DNA from: Liquorilactobacillus hordei DSM 19519
GTDB lineage: Bacteria; Bacillota; Bacilli; Lactobacillales; Lactobacillaceae
Assembly (NCBI RefSeq): GCF_019443985.1
Contig: NZ_CP049303.1
Span: 1,054,001 to 1,118,000, forward strand
Length of the DNA: 64,000 bases
Reading direction: 5' to 3'
This document shows, one piece after another, positions 19,639 through 28,121 of the stretch; position 1 is the stretch's first letter; every line of letters starts with the position of its first letter. The notes under the pieces are model-generated. The model had not been told where the DNA came from. It made no database searches and saw nothing but the letters and a program-made list of their open reading frames with translations. Both the position numbers and the translations under genes were made by a program.

Positions 19639-20978
19639 TGAAAGAAACATTTGAACAATTCGGTTTTAATGAGTATATCAACAAGGCTTTAAAGAAAATA
19701 AATTTTGACACACCAACAGAAGTTCAACAGCGGTTAATTCCGTTGATAAAAGAAGGAAGAAGTGTAGTTGGACAATCACAGACTGGAAGTGGGAAAACAC
19801 ATACTTTCTTGTTACCAATTATTAATGCTATTAATTCTTCTGTTGCAGAAGTCCAAGCAGTTATTACGACACCTAGTCGTGAGCTAGCATATCAGATATA
19901 TGAAGCAACAAAGCAAATTATAGAAGAATATCCTGCTCAAGAGCTTTCTGCGGCTAATTATGTTGGTGGAACTGATAAGCAACGACAGATTGACAAGTTA
20001 AAACATCGGCAGCCACAAATTGTAATTGGAACACCTGGCCGTGTACTTGATTTGGTGAAGAATGGTGCACTAGACATTCATAAGGCCCATTTCCTTGTAG
20101 TGGATGAAGCTGATATGACCCTTGACTTGGGTTTCTTAAAGGAAGTTGATGCAATTGCTTCAACACTGCCAACTGATTTACAGATGCTGGTTTTTTCAGC
20201 AACTATTCCAGAGAAACTAAAACCTTTTTTGAAGAAGTATATGCAGTCCCCAGTTGTAGAAGTTGTTGAGAATAAAAATGTAATTAGTCCAACAATTGAC
20301 AATTGGTTGTTATCAACCAAAGGTAGAGACCGCAATGGGATAATTTACAAATTATTAACGATGGGACAGCCCTATTTGGCTTTAGTTTTCACTAACACGA
20401 AAACAAGAGCGGATGAGTTGACGGATTATCTGCGTGCTCAAGGGTTGAAAGTAGCCAAAATTCATGGTGGAATTGAACCTCGTGAGAGAAAACGAGTAAT
20501 GCGAGATGTCCAAAATCTTGACTATCAATATGTTGTTGCAACCGATCTTGCAGCACGTGGAATTGATATTGAAGGAGTATCACATATTATTAATGATGAT
20601 ATTCCAGACGATTTAGAGTTTTTCATTCATCGTGTCGGAAGAACTGGTCGAAATGGAATGAGCGGAATTGCGATTACCTTATATGCACCAAGTGATGATG
20701 AAAAAATTGCTGAACTTGAGGAATTGGGTGTGAAATTCAAACCTAAAGCAATTAAGAATGATGAAGTTGTTGATTCTTATGACCGGGATCGGCGTGAAAA
20801 ACGTCATGTTAAGAAGGACAGACTTGATGGTAAGCTTGTTGGAATGGTAAAAAAGGAAAAGAAGAAGAAAAAGCCTGGGTATAAAAATAAAATTAAACGT
20901 GCAATTAAAAGGCAAGAACAGCAAGATCGAAAAATTACAAGAAGACAGAAAACACGTGAAGAACGAAAGAAACACTGA
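19638..20978 (+). CDS. cshB: DEAD-box RNA helicase, CshB-like
   Basis: The 446-residue helicase has the Q motif (FDTPTEVQQRLIP), Walker A SQTGSGKT (about residues 51-58), PSRELAYQ, GTPGRVLDLV, the DEAD motif VDEADMTLDLGF, SAT, ARGIDIEGV and HRVGRTGRNG, followed by a strongly basic Lys/Arg-rich tail of about 75 residues. This layout fits the CshB cold-shock helicase that helps RNA turnover and ribosome assembly. Its translation is coupled to nrnA. Confidence 0.92.
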   Translation: MKETFEQFGFNEYINKALKKINFDTPTEVQQRLIPLIKEGRSVVGQSQTGSGKTHTFLLPIINAINSSVAEVQAVITTPSRELAYQIYEATKQIIEEYPAQELSAANYVGGTDKQRQIDKLKHRQPQIVIGTPGRVLDLVKNGALDIHKAHFLVVDEADMTLDLGFLKEVDAIASTLPTDLQMLVFSATIPEKLKPFLKKYMQSPVVEVVENKNVISPTIDNWLLSTKGRDRNGIIYKLLTMGQPYLALVFTNTKTRADELTDYLRAQGLKVAKIHGGIEPRERKRVMRDVQNLDYQYVVATDLAARGIDIEGVSHIINDDIPDDLEFFIHRVGRTGRNGMSGIAITLYAPSDDEKIAELEELGVKFKPKAIKNDEVVDSYDRDRREKRHVKKDRLDGKLVGMVKKEKKKKKPGYKNKIKRAIKRQEQQDRKITRRQKTREERKKH

Positions 20979-21007
20979 TTGACTTTTTTTTGCAGATTAG
21001 CTATACT
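20979..21007 (+). promoter_or_regulatory. Promoter of the alaS leader
   Basis: TTGACT, a 17-base spacer and TATACT. The -35 begins one base after the helicase stop codon. Confidence 0.85.
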
Positions 21008-21013
21008 TTTAGT

Positions 21014-21236
21014 GTTTCAGGATATGTTTATAATTATTTTAGTTTTTAGAGAGAGTTCATTGTAGGTGAAAGAACTCAGCTAATAATTTAAATGCTCCCT
21101 GGTATATGGTTCAGTAGCTATTTACGTTAACTCAACGTTATCGAGTCTAAAGAGGTAAACGACAAACATCGTTGCAAGTAAGGTGGTACCGCGCCAAGAG
21201 GCGTCCTTACTAGCAACGGTGTTTTTATTGTTTTTT
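21014..21236 (+). promoter_or_regulatory. Alanine T-box riboswitch of alaS
   Basis: The conserved T-box AAGGTGGTACCGCG is at 21180-21193. The specifier is read as GCT (21094-21096) before CCCTGG, giving alanine, in agreement with the gene. The terminator stem pairs CGTTGCAAGTAAGG with CCTTACTAGCAACG and is followed by GTGTTTTT. Uncharged tRNA-Ala should stabilise the antiterminator. Confidence 0.93.
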
Positions 21237-21254
21237 TGAAAGGAAAGGGAAGAA

Positions 21255-23897
21255 ATGAAGCAATTATCAAGTGCACAAATTCGACAAATGTATTTAGACT
21301 TCTTTAAGAGTAAGGGACATAAGGTAATGCAAAGTGCCCCACTTGTTCCACATGATGATCCAACCTTACTTTGGATTAATTCTGGAGTTGCGACTATGAA
21401 GAAGTTTTTTGATGGTTCTGTAGTTCCAGATAATCCTAGAATTACTAGTTCACAAAAAAGTATTAGAACAAATGATATTGAAAATGTTGGTCATACTGCT
21501 AGACATCATACGTTATTTGAAATGTTAGGTAACTTTTCAGTTGGAGATTATTTTAAAGAAGAAGCAATTACTTGGGCTTGGGAATTATTAACTAGTCCAA
21601 AGTGGTTTGGAATGGATTCAGAAAAGTTATATGTTACTGTCTATCCAAAGGATACTGAGGCAAAACGAATTTGGCTAGAAGAGGTTAAATTACCTAAAGA
21701 TCATGTTTATGAAGTTGAGGATAACTTTTGGGATATTGGTGAAGGCCCCAGCGGACCAGATTCAGAAATTTTCTACGATCGTGGGCAAGAATTTAATAAT
21801 CTGGCAGAAGATGATCCAGAGAATTATCCTGGTGGTGAGAATGAGCGTTACCTTGAAATCTGGAATATTGTCTTTTCAGAATTCAATCATAAACCAGATG
21901 GCACATATGAACCACTTCCACATAAAAATATTGATACGGGGATGGGACTAGAACGTGTTGTTTCTGTTTTCCAGAACGCAAGGACCAACTTTGAAACTGA
22001 TTTATTCTTGCCTTTAATTGAGAAATCTGCAGAATTGGGTAATGGTGTAAAATATGGCGATTCTCCAGTGACCGACGTTTCATTTAAGGTTATTGCTGAT
22101 CATATCCGTGCCGTGACTTTTGCAATCGGAGACGGAGCGTTGCCTTCAAATGAAGGACGAGGATATGTCATTAGAAGGCTGATTAGAAGAGCTGTAATGC
22201 ATGGACAAAAGCTTGGAATTGATGAGGCATTTCTATATCGGTTAGTACCAATTGTTGGACAAATAATGAAGTCACATTATCCGGAAGTTCTTGAGCAATC
22301 TGAATATATCGCTAAGGTAGTAAGAATGGAAGAAGACCGCTTTAACGAGACATTGAAAGACGGTTTGCAGTTATTGAACGAAATGATTACAGCTGCAAAG
22401 GAAAAGGGAGCACACAAGCTCTCAGGCAAATTAGCCTTTAAACTTTATGATACTTATGGTTTTCCATTTGAACTAACAACTGAATATGCGCAAGATCAAG
22501 ATTTCATAGTTGACGAGGTTGAATTTACTGAACAGATGAAGCAACAAAAAGAGCGTGCTCGTGCAGCTCGTAGTAATGCCAAGTCAATGGGTGTTCAAAA
22601 TGGACTTCTGACCGATATTAAAACAGAAAGTAAGTATGTCGGGTACGAGAAATTAGTTACGAGCGGTATCTTGAAAAATATTATCGTTAATAATCAATTA
22701 GTTGATAAAGTTACCACTGGAACCGCCGATTTGATTTTCAGTGAGACACCTTTTTATGCCGAAATGGGTGGTCAGGTTGCTGATCAAGGGGTAATTATGA
22801 ATAAGTCTGGTGTCGTGGTAGCAGAAGTTACAAATGTTCAACATGCACCAAATGGACAAAATATGCATACGGTAAAAATTCTTAGTCCATTAGCAGTCAA
22901 CGAGGAGTACAAACTGATTGTTGACGAGACATTCCATAATAAGGTACGTAAGAATCATACAGCAACGCATTTGTTGGATCAGGCATTGCGGGATGTTTTA
23001 GGAGAACATACACACCAAGCAGGTTCACTAGTCGAACCAACTTATTTACGATTTGACTTCACAAATCTTGGGTCGGTAACTCCTGAAGACCTACAGAAAG
23101 TCGAACAGATTGTTAACGAAAAAATATGGGCTAATCTTGAAGTTAAGACCGTTGAGACAGATTTGGAATCAGCTAAGAAGATGGGTGCAATTGCCTTATT
23201 TGCTGAAAAATATGGTGACTTGGTACGTGTTGTAAAAATTGGCGATTATTCAATGGAATTTTGTGGAGGCAATCATGCTGTTAATACTGGCGAGCTTGGA
23301 TTATTTAAGATAGTTGCCGAGTCTGGTGTTGGTGCTGGTGTTCGTCGAATTGAAGCTGTTACAGCGCGAGAAGCATTTGAGTTCTTAGAGCAAAAGAGCG
23401 ATTTATTGCAAGATGTTGCTACTCAATTGAAGGTCACTCAAATTAAGGAAGTTCCACGAAAAGTAGAGGCTTTGCAGGCTGAAATTAAAAATCTGGAGCA
23501 ACAAAGAAGCTCTTTAGAGGCCAAATTTGCAAACCAGCAAGCTGCCAATATCTTCAATGAAAGTGAAAATATTGGTGGATTGACGATAGTCGCTTCACAA
23601 GTTAAGGTATCCGGTATGGATCAACTACGTCAATTAGCAGATCAGTGGAAAGAAAAAAATGTTTCAGATGTCCTCGTTTTGGCGACAGCAACTGTTGAAA
23701 ATAAAGTCAACTTGATTGTTGCAGCAACTCCAACTGCTATTAAAGCAGGCATAAAAGCTGGAGAGTTAATTAAGTCAATTTCACCACTTGTAGGTGGTGG
23801 TGGCGGTGGACGTCCTGATATGGCACAAGCTGGTGGGAAGAAACCAGAAGGAATCAGTAGTGCTTTGAAAGCAGCAAAGGATTATTTAACAAAATAG
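21255..23897 (+). CDS. alaS: Alanyl-tRNA synthetase
   Basis: The 880-residue class II synthetase has an N-terminal aminoacylation core (SAPLVPHDDPTLLWINSGVA, TARHHTLFEMLGNFS, ETDLFLPLIE), an editing domain with metal motif HTATHLLDQAL and CGGNHA, and a C-terminal DHHA1 domain with GGGGGGRPDMAQAGG. Length is normal. It follows AAAGGAAAGGGAAG and an alanine T-box. A long hairpin ends the unit. Confidence 0.98.
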   Translation: MKQLSSAQIRQMYLDFFKSKGHKVMQSAPLVPHDDPTLLWINSGVATMKKFFDGSVVPDNPRITSSQKSIRTNDIENVGHTARHHTLFEMLGNFSVGDYFKEEAITWAWELLTSPKWFGMDSEKLYVTVYPKDTEAKRIWLEEVKLPKDHVYEVEDNFWDIGEGPSGPDSEIFYDRGQEFNNLAEDDPENYPGGENERYLEIWNIVFSEFNHKPDGTYEPLPHKNIDTGMGLERVVSVFQNARTNFETDLFLPLIEKSAELGNGVKYGDSPVTDVSFKVIADHIRAVTFAIGDGALPSNEGRGYVIRRLIRRAVMHGQKLGIDEAFLYRLVPIVGQIMKSHYPEVLEQSEYIAKVVRMEEDRFNETLKDGLQLLNEMITAAKEKGAHKLSGKLAFKLYDTYGFPFELTTEYAQDQDFIVDEVEFTEQMKQQKERARAARSNAKSMGVQNGLLTDIKTESKYVGYEKLVTSGILKNIIVNNQLVDKVTTGTADLIFSETPFYAEMGGQVADQGVIMNKSGVVVAEVTNVQHAPNGQNMHTVKILSPLAVNEEYKLIVDETFHNKVRKNHTATHLLDQALRDVLGEHTHQAGSLVEPTYLRFDFTNLGSVTPEDLQKVEQIVNEKIWANLEVKTVETDLESAKKMGAIALFAEKYGDLVRVVKIGDYSMEFCGGNHAVNTGELGLFKIVAESGVGAGVRRIEAVTAREAFEFLEQKSDLLQDVATQLKVTQIKEVPRKVEALQAEIKNLEQQRSSLEAKFANQQAANIFNESENIGGLTIVASQVKVSGMDQLRQLADQWKEKNVSDVLVLATATVENKVNLIVAATPTAIKAGIKAGELIKSISPLVGGGGGGRPDMAQAGGKKPEGISSALKAAKDYLTK

Positions 23898-23954
23898 AAA
23901 AAGCTTAATTGTATAGCACATAGAGTAGTTGAGAAACTATAAGGATTAGCGTGT

Positions 23955-24012
23955 AAAAAGTGCCCCATATTATTAGACCCCTTTTGAGGTCTAATAATAT
24001 GGGGCACTTTTT
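23955..24012. terminator. Bidirectional terminator between alaS and the FMN oxidase-like gene
   Basis: A perfect inverted repeat with arms of 25 bases, beginning AAAAAGTGCCCCATATTATT, and an 8-base loop. A-runs and T-runs flank both sides, so it can stop both convergent transcripts. Confidence 0.93.
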
Positions 24013-24088
24013 ATAATTAAATAAACAACTAAATTCAAGGTTAATTAGCTAGAGTTGAGTTGTATTTATAAAGATAGATATTTAAAAT

Positions 24089-25213
24089 TTATGCTCGTGG
24101 ATAAGAGTGTTCTAGACGAGCATTATTTTTAAGTTCTTTAATATCAGTCACTCCAGCAAGAAGCATTGTATTTAATAGTTCAGTACGAAGTTGTTCTAAA
24201 ACAGATGTCACACCCCTAGCGCCGCCAAAGTGAAGACCATAAAGTGGGGCACGACCAACAGCAACTAAATCGGCTCCAAGAGCAAGAGCTTTGAAAACGT
24301 GCTGTCCACGTCTGATACCACTATCAAAAACAATTGGAACCCGTTTATTTACTGCTTCGACAATTTCTGGAAGAGCTTTAATAGTTGAACGAATGCCATC
24401 TAGTTGACGTCCTCCTGTATTTGAAATCCAGATACCGTCTGCGCCATTTTCAATCGCTCGAATTGCATCTGCACCAGACTGAATACCTTTGACCAGAACA
24501 GGTAAACCAGTTTGTTCTTTAATCTTAGCGATTTCCTCTGGATTAATATCCCTTTTACGATTATTAACTTTTAAAATATCAAGGCCCGATGGATATTCAG
24601 GAAATGCAGCAAGTTGACGAAATGGTAAATCAGAATCAAAATCAAAATGATTACGAATATCGCGTTCTCTTCGACCAAAACTTGCTCCAAATACGCCAAC
24701 TACGATAGCTTTTGCTCCTTGTCGAATAGCTTCATTTAATAGAAAATTATTTAAATTCTGATTTTGATCAAAGCTAAATTGATAAAACCAGGGAGCAGCA
24801 GACTCTGCTTCATGAATTGACTTTAATAATTCATTGCTAAATGTCGAAACTGTCATTAAACTGCCAGCATCAAATGTTCCTTTAAGTGTTCCTAATTCTG
24901 CGGTTGAATGTACTAAACCATGAGCCGCACTTGGTGAAACAATAATAGGTGTCTTTAACTTTATTCCAAAAATTTCTGTAGCAGTATTTCCCCGACTTTC
25001 ATCAAGTCCACGGATAACACTTGGTACAATTTCCCAATTATCAAAATCACTAATATTATGCTGGAGTGTGTACTCGGAACCAGCACCGCCAATAATAAAA
25101 TCAGCTTCCTTTTTATGATTAACTGCACTCATTGATTTTTCAAATTCTTTTTCTAAATCAGGAATATTAATAATTTCAAGTTCTTTTTCAATTGAGTTTG
25201 CATGATATGACAT
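24089..25213 (-). CDS. FMN-dependent alpha-hydroxyacid oxidase-like protein with altered active site
   Basis: A 374-residue TIM-barrel protein of the lactate oxidase/glycolate oxidase family. FMN-binding parts are clear: SPSAAHGLVHSTAELGT, LPVLVKGIQSGADA, DSGIRRGQHVFKALALGADLVAVGR. By eye alignment to lactate oxidase, catalytic residues differ. The His of SNHG is Thr (ISNTGGRQLDG), the Asp of the TADS strand is lost (VVGVFGASFGRRERD), the Tyr of WFQIY is Ser (FYQFSF), and the Tyr of the N-terminal YIAGA segment is Ile (DFIIGGAG). The following Arg is kept. The ATG at 25213 follows AAAGGAGTGG. A Met-type T-box precedes it. I infer a changed reaction; ordinary lactate oxidation is doubtful. Confidence 0.88.
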   Translation of the reverse strand: MSYHANSIEKELEIINIPDLEKEFEKSMSAVNHKKEADFIIGGAGSEYTLQHNISDFDNWEIVPSVIRGLDESRGNTATEIFGIKLKTPIIVSPSAAHGLVHSTAELGTLKGTFDAGSLMTVSTFSNELLKSIHEAESAAPWFYQFSFDQNQNLNNFLLNEAIRQGAKAIVVGVFGASFGRRERDIRNHFDFDSDLPFRQLAAFPEYPSGLDILKVNNRKRDINPEEIAKIKEQTGLPVLVKGIQSGADAIRAIENGADGIWISNTGGRQLDGIRSTIKALPEIVEAVNKRVPIVFDSGIRRGQHVFKALALGADLVAVGRAPLYGLHFGGARGVTSVLEQLRTELLNTMLLAGVTDIKELKNNARLEHSYPRA

Positions 25214-25333
25214 ATTGACCACTCCTTTTAGCTTTAGTCAGTAATTAAATTATTAAGGTTTAAAATGGTTTGGAAAGAAATAGTAGTATGAGATAAAGTG
25301 CAATTTTTTAATAATTTTGTTATTTTTCTGAAA

Positions 25334-25595
25334 TAAAAAAGCGGCTCTTGCTTATGCAAGGGACGCTTTAGCGTGGTACCACCCATATTCGTAACAAAAC
25401 ATATTACCTCAAAGACACAAAAATATCTGTAATTATAACGTATTTCAACGTATCTTGAGCTTGCACTCTTGATATGACTAAGGACTCATCTTCAAAAGTT
25501 CGTTTAATCTGTCCTTGCACCATACGACAGTCGCTTAAATTTACTAGAACAATCTACTCTTTCCATTCATGTCTTAATATTTAAATCACTAATTT
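25334..25595 (-). promoter_or_regulatory. T-box riboswitch (AUG specifier) upstream of the FMN oxidase-like gene
   Basis: On the minus strand GGGTGGTACCACGC (25371-25384) is the T-box. A terminator hairpin with arms AAAGCGTCCCTTGC and GCAAGAGCCGCTTT, followed by a T-run, lies at 25336-25369. A stem AAGGAC/GTCCTT encloses a loop with GAAG-ATG-A; the ATG (25487-25489) aligns with the specifier position, which predicts tRNA-Met. The leader ends about 120 bases before the gene start. Confidence 0.85.
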
Positions 25596-25602
25596 TCTTT
25601 AG

Positions 25603-25631
25603 AGCTTATATTATTAGAAAAAAAATGTCAA
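25603..25631 (-). promoter_or_regulatory. Promoter of the T-box/FMN oxidase-like gene
   Basis: TTGACA on the minus strand (25626-25631) is followed by TATAAG (spacer 15) or TAAGCT (spacer 17). The -35 is consensus; the exact -10 is uncertain. Confidence 0.65.
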
Positions 25632-25743
25632 CTGAAAAAGAATGAATTTTTACAGATGATCCTATATCTAATTAAAATAAAAGAAAAACGTTTTAGGATG
25701 AAAACAGATAAAAAGGTTTTGTATTACTTTTTTTATTTTTTTC

Positions 25744-25771
25744 TTGACAAAAATAAAGATTCGATTAGAAT
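25744..25771 (+). promoter_or_regulatory. Promoter of the metQNI leader
   Basis: TTGACA (25744-25749), a 16-base spacer and TAGAAT (25766-25771). It is divergent from the promoter at 25603-25631. Confidence 0.75.
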
Positions 25772-25778
25772 AATATAC

Positions 25779-26066
25779 ATAGTTATTAATAATCGAATGA
25801 AAACATCTTGAAGGGTAGAGTACAGAATTGAGTTTCTAAGAGAGCTTCTGGTTGGTGTGAAGAAGCGAAACAAGATATTTTGGAAGATGGACTTGGAATG
25901 GTGGCGGTGATTTTTAAGCCGTTGACGTGGTTGCAGACGTTATACTTGCAAGATTGTTGTATAGTTTTCTAGAGGCTATACTACAGTTTACTGAGGTGAT
26001 AATTTATTATCACGAACTAAGGTGGTACCACGAGTAACTCGTCCTTTTTATAGGACGGGTTTTTTA
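25779..26066 (+). promoter_or_regulatory. Methionine T-box riboswitch of metQNI
   Basis: The T-box AAGGTGGTACCACG is at 26019-26032. The specifier context GGAAG-ATG-GACTTGG puts AUG at 25887-25889. The terminator AACTCGTCCT / AGGACGGGTT with a T-run ends near 26066. Leader features such as the AGAGAG bulge and GGTTGGTG are visible. Confidence 0.93.
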
Positions 26067-26164
26067 TTTCGATTAAAAAAATATGGGGGATAGGAAGAAA
26101 AAAATAAGTTTGTTATAGAAATTATAGATTATACAAAATTGAAAAAAGAGGAGCATATTTAATT

Positions 26165-27007
26165 ATGAAAAAGAAAAATATTATTATTTGGGCAATTGTA
26201 GCCATTGTAGTTATCATTGCAGGATATTTTAGTTTTGGTGGGGGACAAAAGAAAGCTTCAGGTAAGACAGTGACTATCGGAATTATGTCAGGTGTTAAGC
26301 AAGAGGATGCAATCTGGAAGACAGTTGCTAAAACGGCTAAGTCAAAATACAACATTACTTTGAAATTCAAGAAATTTACTGATTACTCACAGCCTAACAA
26401 GGCTTTGACAAATGGTGATGTTGACCTCAATGCCTTCCAACATTATGCATTCTTAAATGCCTGGAACAAGGCTAACAAAACGAATATCGTAGCAATCGGT
26501 AAAACGTTCATTACACCGATTCGTTTATACTCTAACAAGGTAAAAAATGTTAAGGATATTCCAGATGGTGCAACAATTGCAGTACCTAACGATGCAACAA
26601 ATGAGTCAAGAGCTTTGTATCTCTTAAAGAATGCAGGTTTGATCACCTTAAAGAATGATACTGACTTGGCAACAATTAAGACAATTGCTAAGAACCCAAA
26701 GCATTTGCAGATCAAAGAATTAGATGCTAGTCAGACAGCACGTTCATTATCAGATGTAACTGCAGCAGTTATCAATACCAACTATGCACAGGCAGCAAAA
26801 ATTGATTACAAATCTGCAATTTATGTAGAACCAGTTAACAAAGACTCAGAACAATGGATTAATGTTATTGCAGCTAATAAGAAGGACAAGAACAAACAAG
26901 AATACAAAGAAGTTGTTAAGGCTTATCAAACAGAAAAGACTAAACAAGTAATTAAGAAACAATATGGAACAGCAGAAATCACTGCATGGGACATTAAATT
27001 AAAATAA
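26165..27007 (+). CDS. metQ: Methionine ABC transporter substrate-binding protein MetQ, apparently without lipobox
   Basis: A 280-residue NlpA/MetQ-family binding protein: VTIGIMSGVKQEDAIWK, GDVDLNAFQHYAFL, IPDGATIAVPNDATNESRALYLL, ITAWDIKLK. It should capture methionine outside the cell and hand it to MetNI. The N-terminus is a hydrophobic helix (about residues 5-23) followed by FGGG, but there is no cysteine anywhere in the protein, so it cannot be a standard lipoprotein. It is more likely anchored by an uncleaved helix. It is first in metQNI after a Met T-box. Confidence 0.93.
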   Translation: MKKKNIIIWAIVAIVVIIAGYFSFGGGQKKASGKTVTIGIMSGVKQEDAIWKTVAKTAKSKYNITLKFKKFTDYSQPNKALTNGDVDLNAFQHYAFLNAWNKANKTNIVAIGKTFITPIRLYSNKVKNVKDIPDGATIAVPNDATNESRALYLLKNAGLITLKNDTDLATIKTIAKNPKHLQIKELDASQTARSLSDVTAAVINTNYAQAAKIDYKSAIYVEPVNKDSEQWINVIAANKKDKNKQEYKEVVKAYQTEKTKQVIKKQYGTAEITAWDIKLK

Positions 27008-27041
27008 TTACATTCGTTCGTAAGTAGGAGGCTAAGAATAT

Positions 27042-28121
27042 ATGGCTGTTGAAGCGATTAGATTAGAAAAGGTAAGTGTTACATTCACGCAAAAAAACAA
27101 GAAAGTTGATGCCGTTAAAGATGTAACCCTGCATGTTGAAAAAGGTGATATATACGGAATTGTGGGCTATTCAGGTGCAGGTAAGTCAACTTTAGTTCGT
27201 GTAATCAACTTGCTACAGCGTCCTACTTCCGGAAAAGTTGAAGTCAATGGTGAAACTTTGTATGAAAAAGATAGTTCTGGCGAGAAGATCATTAGTGACA
27301 AAAAGTTGCGTGAAAAAAGACGAAAAATAGGAATGATTTTCCAACACTTCAATCTGCTTAATGAACAGACTGTAATACAGAATGTTGCTTTTGCTTTAAA
27401 ACACAGTAATTTGAAAGAAAAGAATATTTTAGAAAAATCAAAGAAGCTACTGGAACTTGTTGACTTAAGTGACAAGGCAGATGTGTATCCAGCACAGCTT
27501 TCAGGGGGACAACAACAACGTGTTGCGATTGCGAGAGCTCTGGCAAACGATCCAGATATTTTGATTTCAGATGAGGGAACTTCTGCACTTGATCCAAAAA
27601 ATACTATTCAAATTCTTGATTTATTAAAAGAAATCAATGAGAAACTAGGGTTAACGGTTGTTTTAATTACACACGAGATGGACGCCGTTAAGCGAATTGC
27701 TAATAAAATAGCGGTTATGGAAGAAGGCCAAATTATTGAACGTGGTGACCTAATTTCAATCTTTACTGATGCTAAGGAGAAGCTGACACGCGAGTTTTTG
27801 GGTGGTGGTTCTGCAAAGGCGCTTGCAACTTTACAAGAATATGAACTTGGAAAGCTAGCTGAGGATGAACGATTGGTACAGCTCATTTATATGGGTTCAA
27901 AGGTTAGCGAACCAATTTTGGTTAAGCTCTATCGTGATTTTAATGTAGAGGCCAATATTATTTATAGTAATATTGAAGTTTTACGTGGGACCCCCATTGG
28001 AACACTTTTTGTTATTTTGAAGGGTAATAATGATAGTCGTAATAAAGCAATTACTTATTTAAAAGAACAAGGAGTTATTATCAAGGCTGTTAAAGAACAG
28101 GATGTGAAGAAGAATGGCTGA
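27042..28121 (+). CDS. metN: Methionine ABC transporter ATP-binding protein
   Basis: The 359-residue ATPase shows Walker A GYSGAGKSTLVR (about residues 43-54), the Q-loop MIFQHFNLL, signature LSGGQQQRVAIARAL, Walker B ILISDEGTSALDP and the H-loop ITHEMD. A C-terminal NIL domain of about 90 residues binds methionine and trans-inhibits transport in the family. The ATG follows GGAGG. The gene overlaps metI by 8 bases. Confidence 0.96.
   Translation: MAVEAIRLEKVSVTFTQKNKKVDAVKDVTLHVEKGDIYGIVGYSGAGKSTLVRVINLLQRPTSGKVEVNGETLYEKDSSGEKIISDKKLREKRRKIGMIFQHFNLLNEQTVIQNVAFALKHSNLKEKNILEKSKKLLELVDLSDKADVYPAQLSGGQQQRVAIARALANDPDILISDEGTSALDPKNTIQILDLLKEINEKLGLTVVLITHEMDAVKRIANKIAVMEEGQIIERGDLISIFTDAKEKLTREFLGGGSAKALATLQEYELGKLAEDERLVQLIYMGSKVSEPILVKLYRDFNVEANIIYSNIEVLRGTPIGTLFVILKGNNDSRNKAITYLKEQGVIIKAVKEQDVKKNG

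Noticed and set aside
23955..24012. The 25-base palindrome as a mobile element end or replication site
   Set aside because: Its place between convergent genes, with A- and T-runs on both sides, is fully explained by a bidirectional terminator.
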